This document shows, one piece after another, positions 44,855 through 52,684 of a DNA stretch of 64,000 nt. The DNA comes from Thermobispora bispora DSM 43833 (GTDB taxonomy: Bacteria; Actinomycetota; Actinomycetes; Streptosporangiales; Streptosporangiaceae), in the NCBI RefSeq assembly GCF_000092645.1, contig NC_014165.1, forward strand, positions 744,001 to 808,000. The letters are read 5' to 3'. The position numbers and the translations under genes are program-made. Position 1 is the stretch's first letter. Every line of letters starts with the position of its first letter. Below the pieces are notes generated by a model. The model was not told the DNA's origin and did not search any database. It saw nothing but the letters and a program-made list of their open reading frames with translations.

Positions 44855-46168
44855 TCAGGGCCGGCCGAGCGCCCGGTAGGTCCAGCCGGCCGAACGCCAG
44901 GCCTCCGCGTCGAGCACGAGGCGGCCGTCGACGATGTTGCGCTCGCGCACCACGGTGCTCAGCTCGTCCGGGTCGAGGGCGGCGAACTCCGGCCACTCGG
45001 TGAGGAGCAGCACCACGTCCGCCCCGCGGGCCGCCTCCAGGGCGCTCTCCGCGTACTCCAGGTCCGGGTAGGCGGCGCGGGCGTTGTCCAGGGCCACCGG
45101 GTCGTAGACGGTGACCGTGCCGCCCAGCCGCGCGATCCGCACGGCCACGTCGAGCGCGGGGGAGTCCCGGATGTCGTCGGAGTGCGGCTTGAACGCCGCG
45201 CCGAGCACGGCCGCCCGGCGGCCCTCGAACGTGCCGCCGGCGAGCTCCCGGGCGAGCTCGACCACCCGGGTCCGGCGGCGCTGGTTGATCGCGTCCACCT
45301 CCTGGAGGAAGGCGACCGCCCGGTCGGCGCCCAGCTCGGTGGCGCGGGCCATGAACGCCCGGATGTCCTTGGGCAGGCAGCCGCCGCCGAAGCCGACCCC
45401 GGGGTTGAGGTACCGCCCGCCGATCCGCTCGTCGTAGGAGAGCGCGCGGGCGAGCTGCGTGACGTCGGCGCCGGCCGCCTCGCACACCTCGGCCATCGCG
45501 TTGATGAACGAGATCTTGGTGGCGAGGAACGCGTTCGCCGCCGACTTGACCAGCTCGGCGGTGGCGTAGTCGGTCACCACGATCGGCACGTCGCCGAGCG
45601 GCGCGTACACCTCGCGGAGGATCTTCTCGGCCCGCTCGGAGGCGACGCCGAGCACGATCCGGTCCGGGCGCAGGGTGTCCTGCACCGCGTGGCCCTCGCG
45701 CAGGAACTCCGGGTTCCAGGCCAGCTCGACCTGCACGCCCGCCGGGGCGAGCCGTACCAGCTTCTCGGCGATCCGCTCGGCGGTGCCGACGGGGACGGTG
45801 GACTTGCCCACGACCAGGCACTCGCGATCGAGGAGGGGAGCGAGGGAGTCGACCACGGCGTCGAGGTACGAGGTGTCGGCCGCGTAGCCGTCGCTGCGCT
45901 GCGGCGTGCCCACGCAGATGAAGTGCACGTCGCCGAAGCGCGCCACCTCCTCGTAGGAGGTGGTGAACCGGAGCCGGCCGGCGGCCAGGTTGCGCTTGAG
46001 CAGCTCCTCTAGCCCGGGCTCGTGGATGGGCAGATCGCCGCGCCGCAGCCGCTCGATCTTGCGTTCGTCGACGTCCAGCGCGAGGACGTCGAACCCTAAC
46101 TCGGCCATGCACGCCGCGTGCGTCGCACCCAGGTACCCGGTACCCAGCACGGTGAGGCGGTATGGCAC
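44855..46168 (-). CDS. ugd: UDP-glucose 6-dehydrogenase
   Basis: This 437-residue NAD-dependent enzyme oxidises UDP-glucose to UDP-glucuronate, a precursor for acidic envelope glycans. LTVLGTGYLGATHAACMAEL is the NAD fold. PVGTAERIA, EFLREGHAVQDTL and the catalytic Cys motif GVGFGGGCLPKDIRAF follow, and AFKPHSDDIRDSPALDV is the nucleotide-sugar domain. GTG 46168 is chosen because of a GAGGGGAG site nine bases upstream. GDP-mannose oxidation is a less likely alternative. Confidence 0.94.
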   Translation of the reverse strand: MPYRLTVLGTGYLGATHAACMAELGFDVLALDVDERKIERLRRGDLPIHEPGLEELLKRNLAAGRLRFTTSYEEVARFGDVHFICVGTPQRSDGYAADTSYLDAVVDSLAPLLDRECLVVGKSTVPVGTAERIAEKLVRLAPAGVQVELAWNPEFLREGHAVQDTLRPDRIVLGVASERAEKILREVYAPLGDVPIVVTDYATAELVKSAANAFLATKISFINAMAEVCEAAGADVTQLARALSYDERIGGRYLNPGVGFGGGCLPKDIRAFMARATELGADRAVAFLQEVDAINQRRRTRVVELARELAGGTFEGRRAAVLGAAFKPHSDDIRDSPALDVAVRIARLGGTVTVYDPVALDNARAAYPDLEYAESALEAARGADVVLLLTEWPEFAALDPDELSTVVRERNIVDGRLVLDAEAWRSAGWTYRALGRP

Positions 46169-46345
46169 GGCTGCTGCTCCCCTCTTGCCGATCGTTTGGT
46201 GAGGCATGCTACTGGCCGAGTGTTGTGCCCAGGACGGCCGCCCAGGAAAACCCGTTCTTGGTCGTTCTTGACCAAGGTAGGGCCAATTGTGTGCCGTGTG
46301 AATCGCGTGTGACGTACCGCATGGTAACCATCTGCTTGGACGTCC

Positions 46346-46360
46346 TAATATCGCGCTATG
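46346..46360 (+). promoter_or_regulatory. TAATAT -10 box and leaderless start
   Basis: TAATAT at 46346-46351 is six bases before the ATG of the acyl-CoA dehydrogenase gene. There is no room for a ribosome site, so the transcript probably starts at the ATG. Confidence 0.55.
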
Positions 46361-47524
46361 ACCAGCTTCCCTCTCTACGCGCCCTCTGAAGAGCACCAGC
46401 TGCTTCGGGAGACCGTCCGGTCCCTCGCCGAAGAGAAGATCGCCCCGCGGGCCGCGGAGATCGACGAGACCGAGGAGTTCCCGTGGGACGTCTACAAGGA
46501 CCTCGTCGCGGCCGAGCTCCACGCCGTGCACATCCCCGAGGCGTACGGCGGGGCGGGGGCGGACGCCCTCGCGACCGTGATCGTGATCGAGGAGATCGCC
46601 CGGGCCTGCGCCTCGACCTCGCTGATCCCCGCCGTCAACAAGCTGGGAACGGTCCCGCTGCTGCTCGCGGGCTCCGAGGAGCTCAAGCAGCGCTACCTGC
46701 CGCCGGTGGCGCGCGGTGAGGCGATGTTCTCCTACGCGCTCTCCGAGCCGGAGGCCGGCTCGGACGCCGCCTCGATGAAGACCCGGGCCGTCCGCGACGG
46801 GGACCACTACGTGCTCAACGGCACCAAGATGTGGATCACCAACGCGGGGGTCTCGCAGTTCTACACGGTCATGGCGGTCACCGACCCGTCGGCCGGCGCG
46901 CGGGGGATCTCGGCGTTCGTGGTCGAGAAGGACGACCCCGGAGTGAGCTTCGGGCCGAAGGAGAAGAAGCTGGGCATCAAGGGCTCGCCCACCCGCCAGG
47001 TCATCCTGGAGAACGTCCGCATCCCCGCCTGGCGGATGATCGGTGAGCCCGGGACCGGGTTCAAGACCGCGCTCGCCACACTCGACCACACCCGGATCAC
47101 GATCGCGGCCCAGGCGATCGGCATCGCCCAGGGCGCGTTGGACTACGCGATCGGTTACGTCAAGGAGCGCCGCCAGTTCGGGAAGCGGATCGCCGACTTC
47201 CAGGGTGTGCAGTTCATGCTCGCCGACATGGCCATGAAGCTCGAGGCGGCGCGGCAGCTCACCTACGCGGCCGCGGCCAAGTCCGAGCTCGTCATGAACG
47301 GCACGCCCGTGGACGACCTCACCTTCTTCTCCAGCGCGGCCAAGTGCGCGGCCTCGGACGCGGCCATGGAGATCACCACCGACGCGGTGCAGCTGCTCGG
47401 CGGGTACGGCTACACGCGGGACTACCCGGTCGAGCGGATGATGCGGGACGCCAAGATCACCCAGATCTACGAGGGGACCAACCAGATCCAGCGCATGGTC
47501 ATGGCGCGCCACCTGCTGAAGTAG
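46358..47524 (+). CDS. Acyl-CoA dehydrogenase
   Basis: This 388-residue FAD enzyme of the short/medium-chain class introduces the first double bond in acyl-CoA breakdown. [19 protein letters not shown] is the FAD-binding signature, [10 protein letters not shown] precedes it in the fold, and the C-terminal [32 protein letters not shown] (given by position only: about residues 345-377) contains the usual catalytic Glu in YEGTN. Chain-length preference cannot be judged here. Confidence 0.95.
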   Translation: MTSFPLYAPSEEHQLLRETVRSLAEEKIAPRAAEIDETEEFPWDVYKDLVAAELHAVHIPEAYGGAGADALATVIVIEEIARACASTSLIPAVNKLGTVPLLLAGSEELKQRYLPPVARGEAMFSYALSEPEAGSDAASMKTRAVRDGDHYVLNGTKMWITNAGVSQFYTVMAVTDPSAGARGISAFVVEKDDPGVSFGPKEKKLGIKGSPTRQVILENVRIPAWRMIGEPGTGFKTALATLDHTRITIAAQAIGIAQGALDYAIGYVKERRQFGKRIADFQGVQFMLADMAMKLEAARQLTYAAAAKSELVMNGTPVDDLTFFSSAAKCAASDAAMEITTDAVQLLGGYGYTRDYPVERMMRDAKITQIYEGTNQIQRMVMARHLLK

Positions 47525-47628
47525 GCCGCCTGAAGCAGGCCGTGACGAAGCAGGCGGTCAGAAGCAGCCGTCTGCGGCGGGCCGCGGCGATCCTCACGCA
47601 GGGGCGCAGCGGCCGCCGGCCGGGAGCA

Positions 47629-47658
47629 CCCGGTCCGGGGCGGACCCGCCGGACCGGG
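47629..47658. terminator. Hairpin between convergent genes
   Basis: CCCGGTCCGG (47629-47638) pairs perfectly with CCGGACCGGG (47649-47658), 10-nt loop. It separates the dehydrogenase gene from the lamin-tail-domain gene and may serve both strands. Confidence 0.6.
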
Positions 47659-47809
47659 CTTCCCGCGTGGCCGCCCCGTCAGGTCCGCCCGGCCGCCGAT
47701 CCGGCCGCGGCCGCACCGGTGGGGAGCACCGGCGGCCGGCCGCGCCGGGACCGCGGCCGTACCGGAGGGTGGGCGGGTCGCCGATCGCGCCCCCGCGCGG
47801 CCGGGCCGA

Positions 47810-48259
47810 TCAGCAGAGCTTGTAGTCCGCCTTGCTGGAGTTGTACGAGCAGGAGTGGACGAGCCGTCCCGCCTTGTCGCGCAGGTAGGCGGTGTCCTTG
47901 TCGTTGTTCCACACGTACCAGCCGCGCCCCCAGTACACGGTGGTGGCGGTGTCCTTGCCCTTACCGGTGCGCAAGGTCACGGTCTTGCCGCGCTTGAGGG
48001 TGAAGGCCTTGAAGGTGTAGCGGAAGCCGTTCTTGTCGCGGATGGTCCAGCCCTTCAGGGAGACCGCGGCCGTGCCGAAGTTCTTCAGCACGACGTACTC
48101 GCCGTTGAGGCTCGCGTTGCCGCCGCGATCGGGGCCCGGCGAGTCGTAGTAGATCTTGACGATCCGCACCTTCGGCGCGGCGGCCTGCGCGGGCGCGGTG
48201 GTGAACGGGATCGCCAGCGCGGCGGCGGCCAGCACGGCGGAGATGGCGACGGTGCGCAC
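47810..48259 (-). CDS. Secreted lamin-tail-domain protein
   Basis: This 149-residue protein starts at GTG 48259 with an AGGAAGG site. The signal peptide (about residues 1-28, ending APAQAAA) is followed by a single lamin-tail domain. NGEYVVLKNFGTAAVSLKGW, then LKRGKTVTLRTGKGKDT and YVWNNDKDTAYLRDKAG, form the usual Ig-like strands. Small exported LTD proteins are frequent in actinobacteria; the ligand is unknown. Two Cys near the C-terminus (HSCSYN and KLC) may form a disulfide. Confidence 0.9.
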   Translation of the reverse strand: MRTVAISAVLAAAALAIPFTTAPAQAAAPKVRIVKIYYDSPGPDRGGNASLNGEYVVLKNFGTAAVSLKGWTIRDKNGFRYTFKAFTLKRGKTVTLRTGKGKDTATTVYWGRGWYVWNNDKDTAYLRDKAGRLVHSCSYNSSKADYKLC

Positions 48260-48678
48260 GGAACCTTCCTGATCGGTGAGATCCTCGCGCGCAGATGACG
48301 CCTCGGCTGCCTCGTTGGTTGTCCGGAGACCCGGAACGCCCTCGGATCTATGCCGTAACGAAATCTTCTTCGGCCCCTCGCGCCTCAGCCTCCGCAGTAC
48401 GATTCCGGCCACGGCGGTCCCCGGCCCGCGCGTCTCATGAATCGAACCCGGCGCCGGTTCGGGGAGACCACCCGGGCGGGTATGTGCGACACATGATCCC
48501 GTGATCGGTGGACCCGTACGGCACCGCGGACCGGGGCGGCGCGGATGGTCACCGCGGACCGGGGCGGCGCGGATGGTCACCGCGGCCCGGAGCGGGGAGC
48601 GGGCCCGACCCGTGACGGCATCGCGCCCATCCCGTTCGGGATCAGCGGCCCACGGCGGGCGACGGAGGGGACGACGGT
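48260..48678. other. Divergent spacer between the LTD and MgtC genes
   Basis: About 420 bp. The left half holds the LTD-gene promoter region. The right half holds a 28-bp tandem repeat. No supported gene. Confidence 0.55.
48522..48590. repeat. 28-bp tandem repeat, 2.5 copies
   Basis: Two exact 28-bp units (48522-48549 and 48550-48577, beginning CACCGCGGACCGG) are followed by a partial third. It lies 90 bp upstream of mgtC. Confidence 0.9.
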
Positions 48679-49455
48679 ATGGAGGCATGGGCGGCCGGCC
48701 TGCAGCAGAGCCTCGGCGGGGAGACCCTCGCCGAGGTCGGCAAGCTCGCGCTCGCCTTCGTGCTCTCGGCCCTCATCGGGGTGGAGCGGGAGTGGCGGAG
48801 CAAGGCGGCCGGGATCCGCACCCACACCCTGGTCGGCCTGGGCTCGGCGCTCTTCATGCTGATCTCGAAGTACGGCTTCTGGGACATCATCAACCGCGAC
48901 CTGGTGGTGCTCGACCCGTCCCGGATGGCCGCCCAGATCGTCTCCGGCATCGGCTTCATCGGCGCCGGCCTCATCTTCGTCCGGCGGGACGCGGTGCACG
49001 GGCTCACCACGGCGGCGGGCGTGTGGGTGGTCGCCGCGGTCGGCGCGGCCGCGGGCGCCGGGCTGCCGCTCCTGGCGACGGCGGTGACCGCGGGGCACTT
49101 CCTCGCCGTCATCGGGCTCAGCCCGATCGCCCGGCTCGTCTCCCGCCGCGCCGAGTCGCGCTGCGGGATCCGCATCGACTACCTCCACGGCTCCGGCGCG
49201 CTGCGCCGTGCGCTCGACCTCTGCGAGCGCCGCGGCTTCGCCGTCAGCGACCTCAGCACCGTACGGCGGGTGCGGCCCGCCGAGCCGGAGGAGGAACGCC
49301 GCCGCGAGCGAGGCGAGGAGCCGCATCCGGAGGTGGCCACCGCGTCGATGGTCGTGCTGGGGAGGGGCTCGGTCACCTCGCTGATCGCCGAGCTGATCGA
49401 CGTGCCCGGTGTCGTCGCGGCCCGGGCCGACGCCCCGGACGCCACCACCGACTGA
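48679..49455 (+). CDS. mgtC: MgtC/SapB-family membrane protein
   Basis: This 258-residue protein has about five helices in its first 150 residues. FVLSALIGVEREWRSKAAGIR, then HTLVGLGSALFMLIS, and SGIGFIGAGLIFVRR are the conserved MgtC family segments. The C-terminal cytoplasmic domain (about 160-258) resembles an ACT-like fold with an unusually charged Glu/Arg stretch (PEEERRRERGEEP). MgtC proteins act in growth at low magnesium and in control of the F-type ATPase. No leader riboswitch is evident upstream. Confidence 0.92.
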   Translation: MEAWAAGLQQSLGGETLAEVGKLALAFVLSALIGVEREWRSKAAGIRTHTLVGLGSALFMLISKYGFWDIINRDLVVLDPSRMAAQIVSGIGFIGAGLIFVRRDAVHGLTTAAGVWVVAAVGAAAGAGLPLLATAVTAGHFLAVIGLSPIARLVSRRAESRCGIRIDYLHGSGALRRALDLCERRGFAVSDLSTVRRVRPAEPEEERRRERGEEPHPEVATASMVVLGRGSVTSLIAELIDVPGVVAARADAPDATTD

Positions 49456-49805
49456 CCGGCCACCGCCCCGCCGCACCGGCCCTCCCGTACGGCACCGCAT
49501 CGCACCGGCCGCTCCCGTACGGCACCGGGGCCCGGGCGCCGGGCCACACGGAACCGGGCGGCCTGTCCGGCGAGGGCGGCGAGGCACCGGTGGGCTCCCC
49601 ACGTGTCGCATCGCATGGGACCGGGTCGCCCGTCCGGACGCCGACCGTCGGCCCCACGGCCACCGGATCTCGGGGCACCGGTGACCGCTCCGGACGGCAC
49701 CGGGCCGCCGGGATCGGCGAACCGTGCGGCCTCCAGGCCTCCACCAGGGCTCGAGGCACCCCCGGGGCGCGATCACCCACCCCCCGCGGTTTCGGTGATC
49801 GCGGG
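49456..49805. other. Gene-free spacer with a direct repeat
   Basis: About 350 bp between converging genes. A 26-27 bp segment, CGCACCGGCC(G)CTCCCGTAC-like, occurs at 49472 and 49501 (period 29). No gene or clear hairpin beyond that. Confidence 0.55.
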
Positions 49806-51344
49806 CTAGCGCTTGCAGATGTTCTGCGTGGCGGTCCGGGCCGCCGGGGTCACCACCGGGGACGGGGACGGCTTCGGCGTGGCCACCGGGACCTTCCGCA
49901 CCGTGTGGTTCTCCTGACCGAGGACGATCTCGATGCCGGGGACGTCGCGCTCGCGCAGCTCGGCCCCGGGGATCGCGGCGGCCACGGTGCGCGCCGATTC
50001 CTCCCGGCCGGGCGGGTAGCGGATCACGGTGGTGGCGTAGTCGCGCCGGGCCGCGTTGCGCGCGGGGGCCGGCACCATGAACCCGGCCTCGATGAGCGCC
50101 GTCCGCGTCCGCGCGCCGAGCCCGGGGATGGTGGTGCCGTTGAGCACCCGGACCGCGATGCGCTGCGGCGGGATGGTCGGCTCCGTCGAGGCCGTGGGCG
50201 TGGCCGAGGCGGCCGGGGAGGCCGCCGGCGCGGACGGCGTGCCGGACGGCCCGGCCGAGGGGGTGGCCGGCGCCTTCGACGGCTTGATCAGCGGCTCGTC
50301 CGCGGCGATCCGCCGGAACAGCTCGCGGGCCGCCGCCTTGTCCCACAGCACCGCGGACTCGCCGGTCGGCGTCCGGTAGTTCACGTCGGCCAGCGGCACG
50401 GTCGCGAACGTGACGTCGTCGGTGGAGACGTCCTTCAGCCGGGTGGCGAGGCCGAGCAGGTTGTCGGCGAGGGCCTTGTCCACGGTGAGGGTCTTGAGCG
50501 CCGAGTCGACCAGCGCGGCGAGCCGCGCCGGGTTGGCGAGCGTCCCGCTGCTGGTGATCTTGTCGAGCAGGGCGGAGATCACCTGCTGCTGGCGGTCGAT
50601 CCGGTCCAGGTCGGAGCGCGCGGTGGCCCGGGTGCGCGCGTAGGCGAGCGCGTTCACCCCGTCGAGGGTGTACGTCCCGGGTTTGAGGACGAGCTTGGTC
50701 TTCGGGTCGTCGATCGGCACGGGGGTGCAGACCGTGACCCCGCCGAGCGAGTCCACCACGTCGATGAAGCCGAGCACGTTGACCTCGACGTAGTGGTGGA
50801 TCCGCAGCCCGGTCGCCCGCTCCACGGTCTGCACGGTGAGCTTGGGACCGCCGAACTGATAGGCCGCGTTGATCTTGTGGTGGCCCTTGCCGGGGATCTC
50901 GGTCCAGGTGTCCCTGGGCAGGCTGACGACGGTGATCTTCCTGCGGTCCTTCGACAGGTGGATCACCATCATCGTGTCGGTGCGCTGCCCGCTCTCCCGG
51001 CCGAGGTGGAGCAGGTTCTGCTGGCGCCGGGTGAGGTTGTCCCGCTTGTCGACGCCGACGAGCAGGATGTTGAGCGCGTCCTCGGTGGTGGCCTGGCTCG
51101 CCGTCCCGGCGTCCACCGCGGTGATCCGGCCCGCGGCGTACTTGGGGACCAGCCAGAGCGCGCCCGAGCCGAGCAGCACCAGCGTCGAGAGCGAGCTTGA
51201 AATGAGCAGGGATCGGAGACTTGTCCGTTTCCGCCGGGCGCGCGGGGCCGTGAGGCGCACCCCGCCGTAGGCGTCCTGGCCTATCCGGACTCCGGAGTCC
51301 TCCTCACGGTCGCCGGCCATTCGACCTCCGATTGCCGTCTCCAC
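49806..51344 (-). CDS. LytR-CpsA-Psr (LCP) family glycopolymer ligase with LytR_C domain
   Basis: This 512-residue protein has a cytoplasmic head of about 45 residues and one membrane helix (about 45-70). The LCP catalytic domain contains NILLVGVDKRDN, QRTDTMMVIHL, VVSLPRDTWTEIPG, KINAAYQFGG and ARTRATARSDLDRIDRQQQV. The conserved Asp and Arg residues that hold the polyprenyl pyrophosphate are present. A Pro/Ala/Ser/Thr-rich linker leads to a C-terminal LytR_C domain (VRVLNGTTIPGLGART). LCP enzymes attach teichoic acid-like or arabinogalactan polymers to peptidoglycan, so this gene links the cluster to the right with the cell wall. Confidence 0.95.
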   Translation of the reverse strand: METAIGGRMAGDREEDSGVRIGQDAYGGVRLTAPRARRKRTSLRSLLISSSLSTLVLLGSGALWLVPKYAAGRITAVDAGTASQATTEDALNILLVGVDKRDNLTRRQQNLLHLGRESGQRTDTMMVIHLSKDRRKITVVSLPRDTWTEIPGKGHHKINAAYQFGGPKLTVQTVERATGLRIHHYVEVNVLGFIDVVDSLGGVTVCTPVPIDDPKTKLVLKPGTYTLDGVNALAYARTRATARSDLDRIDRQQQVISALLDKITSSGTLANPARLAALVDSALKTLTVDKALADNLLGLATRLKDVSTDDVTFATVPLADVNYRTPTGESAVLWDKAAARELFRRIAADEPLIKPSKAPATPSAGPSGTPSAPAASPAASATPTASTEPTIPPQRIAVRVLNGTTIPGLGARTRTALIEAGFMVPAPARNAARRDYATTVIRYPPGREESARTVAAAIPGAELRERDVPGIEIVLGQENHTVRKVPVATPKPSPSPVVTPAARTATQNICKR

Positions 51345-51372
51345 CCGCTAGTACAGTAGCGTGAGCGCAGCC
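51345..51372. promoter_or_regulatory. Overlapping divergent -10 boxes
   Basis: TACAGT on the plus strand (51352-51357) and TACTGT on the minus strand (51358-51353) almost fully overlap inside the near-palindrome GCTAGTACAGTAGC. Both flanking genes start within 20 bp, so binding of RNA polymerase to one should exclude the other. Confidence 0.45.
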
Positions 51373-52431
51373 ATGAAGCCCTTTTCTGACTCGAGTCGAT
51401 CGAGCGAGGCGCCCGGGCGCGCCTGGCCGCCGGTCTCGGTGATCATGCCGGTGCTGAACGAGGAGCGGCACCTGCGCGAAGCCGTGCGCCGGGTCCTCGA
51501 CCAGGACTACCCGGGGCCCATCGAGGTCGTCATCAGCGTCGGCCCGTCCAAGGACCGGACCCAGGAGATCGCCGACGCGCTCGCGGCCGAGGATCCCCGG
51601 GTGATCGTGGTGTCGAACCCGACGGGGCGCACCCCCAACGGGCTGAACATCGCGATCGCCGCCTCCCATCACCCGATCGTCGCCCGCGTCGACGGGCACG
51701 CCATGCTCCCGCCGGACTACCTGCGCACCGCCGTCGAGACGCTGGAGCAGACCGGTGCCGACAACGTCGGCGGCATCATGGCGGCCGAGGGCGTCACCCC
51801 GTTCGAGCAGGCCGTGGCCTGCGCGATGACCTCGAAGATCGGGGTGGGGAACGCCCGGTTCCACACCGGAGGCCGGCCCGGGCCGGCCGACACCGTCTAC
51901 CTCGGCGTCTTCCGCCGGGAGGCGCTCGACCGCGTCGGCGGCTACGACGAGCACTTCCTGCGCGCGCAGGACTGGGAGATGAACTACCGGATCCGGGCGA
52001 CCGGCGGGCTGGTCTACTTCCAGCCGCGCATGCGGGTCTCCTACCGGCCCCGGCCGAACGTGCGGGCCCTGGCCAAGCAGTACTTCCACTACGGGCGGTG
52101 GCGGCGGGTGGTCGCCAGCACCCACCAGGGCACGCTGAACTTCCGCTACCTCGCCCCGCCGGCCCTCGTGGCGGCGGTGGTGCTCGGGCTGCTCGTCTCC
52201 CCGGTCTTCTGGCCCGGCCTGCTCATCCCCGGGGGCTACCTCGCCGCGATCCTCACGGGATCGGTGGTCACCGGCCGCAGGCTGCCCCCGGCCGCGCTGG
52301 CCTGGCTACCGGTCGCCTACGCGACCATGCACCTCTCGTGGGGCGTCGGCTTCCTCACCAGCCCGCCGAAGCTCCGCAAGCCGCGCCCCGAGCCCGAGCG
52401 GGTGAGCCTCCAGGAGCTGTTCACCGATTAG
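51373..52431 (+). CDS. Membrane-associated family 2 glycosyltransferase (ExoA-like)
   Basis: This protein has about 352 residues. The GT2 fold opens VSVIMPVLNEERHLREAV. VDGHAMLPPDYLRT is the D-x-D-like metal site, and RAQDWEMNYRIR is the acceptor base region. Two or three C-terminal helices (LVAAVVLGLLVSPVFWPGLL and following) anchor it in the membrane. It resembles ExoA-type transferases that extend lipid-linked sugars. The ATG at 51373 leaves a short leader; the in-frame GTG at 51361 is also possible. It shares its promoter region with the LCP ligase gene. Confidence 0.92.
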   Translation: MKPFSDSSRSSEAPGRAWPPVSVIMPVLNEERHLREAVRRVLDQDYPGPIEVVISVGPSKDRTQEIADALAAEDPRVIVVSNPTGRTPNGLNIAIAASHHPIVARVDGHAMLPPDYLRTAVETLEQTGADNVGGIMAAEGVTPFEQAVACAMTSKIGVGNARFHTGGRPGPADTVYLGVFRREALDRVGGYDEHFLRAQDWEMNYRIRATGGLVYFQPRMRVSYRPRPNVRALAKQYFHYGRWRRVVASTHQGTLNFRYLAPPALVAAVVLGLLVSPVFWPGLLIPGGYLAAILTGSVVTGRRLPPAALAWLPVAYATMHLSWGVGFLTSPPKLRKPRPEPERVSLQELFTD

Positions 52432-52477
52432 GCACCGGGCGGGGACGCGGCCCGGTGCGCATCGGCCGCCCGGCCGC

Positions 52478-52524
52478 GAGGGCGGCGTCCGGCGACCGGC
52501 CCTGAGGGCGGTGTCCGGCGACCG
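52478..52524. repeat. 26-bp tandem repeat, 1.8 copies
   Basis: A unit beginning GAGGGCGGCGTCCGGCG spans 52478-52503 and recurs, one base changed, at 52504-52524. It lies between converging genes. Confidence 0.82.
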
Positions 52525-52684
52525 CCGCGCGGGCGCGGCCCGGTGACCGCCCGCGCCGGCCACCGGCCGGGCCGCCCGGCGGATCCGCCCGCCACGGTCC
52601 GCGCCGCGAGGCGGGCCCGCCGGCCGGATCCGTTGCCCGCGCCGGCGCCGCGCGGCGTGCCCGCGCCGCCGGGCGACGCCGCGC

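Noticed and set aside
46336-46351. TTGGAC as the -35 box of the acyl-CoA dehydrogenase promoter
   Set aside because: It is only four bases from the TAATAT box, far too close for normal -35/-10 spacing.
44855-47512. A giant 885-codon frame including ugd
   Set aside because: Only the part from 46168 downward encodes the dehydrogenase. The upstream part is antisense to the acyl-CoA dehydrogenase gene.
48260-48678. Magnesium riboswitch or leader before mgtC
   Set aside because: I found no M-box-like helices and no leader peptide; the region is dominated by the tandem repeat.
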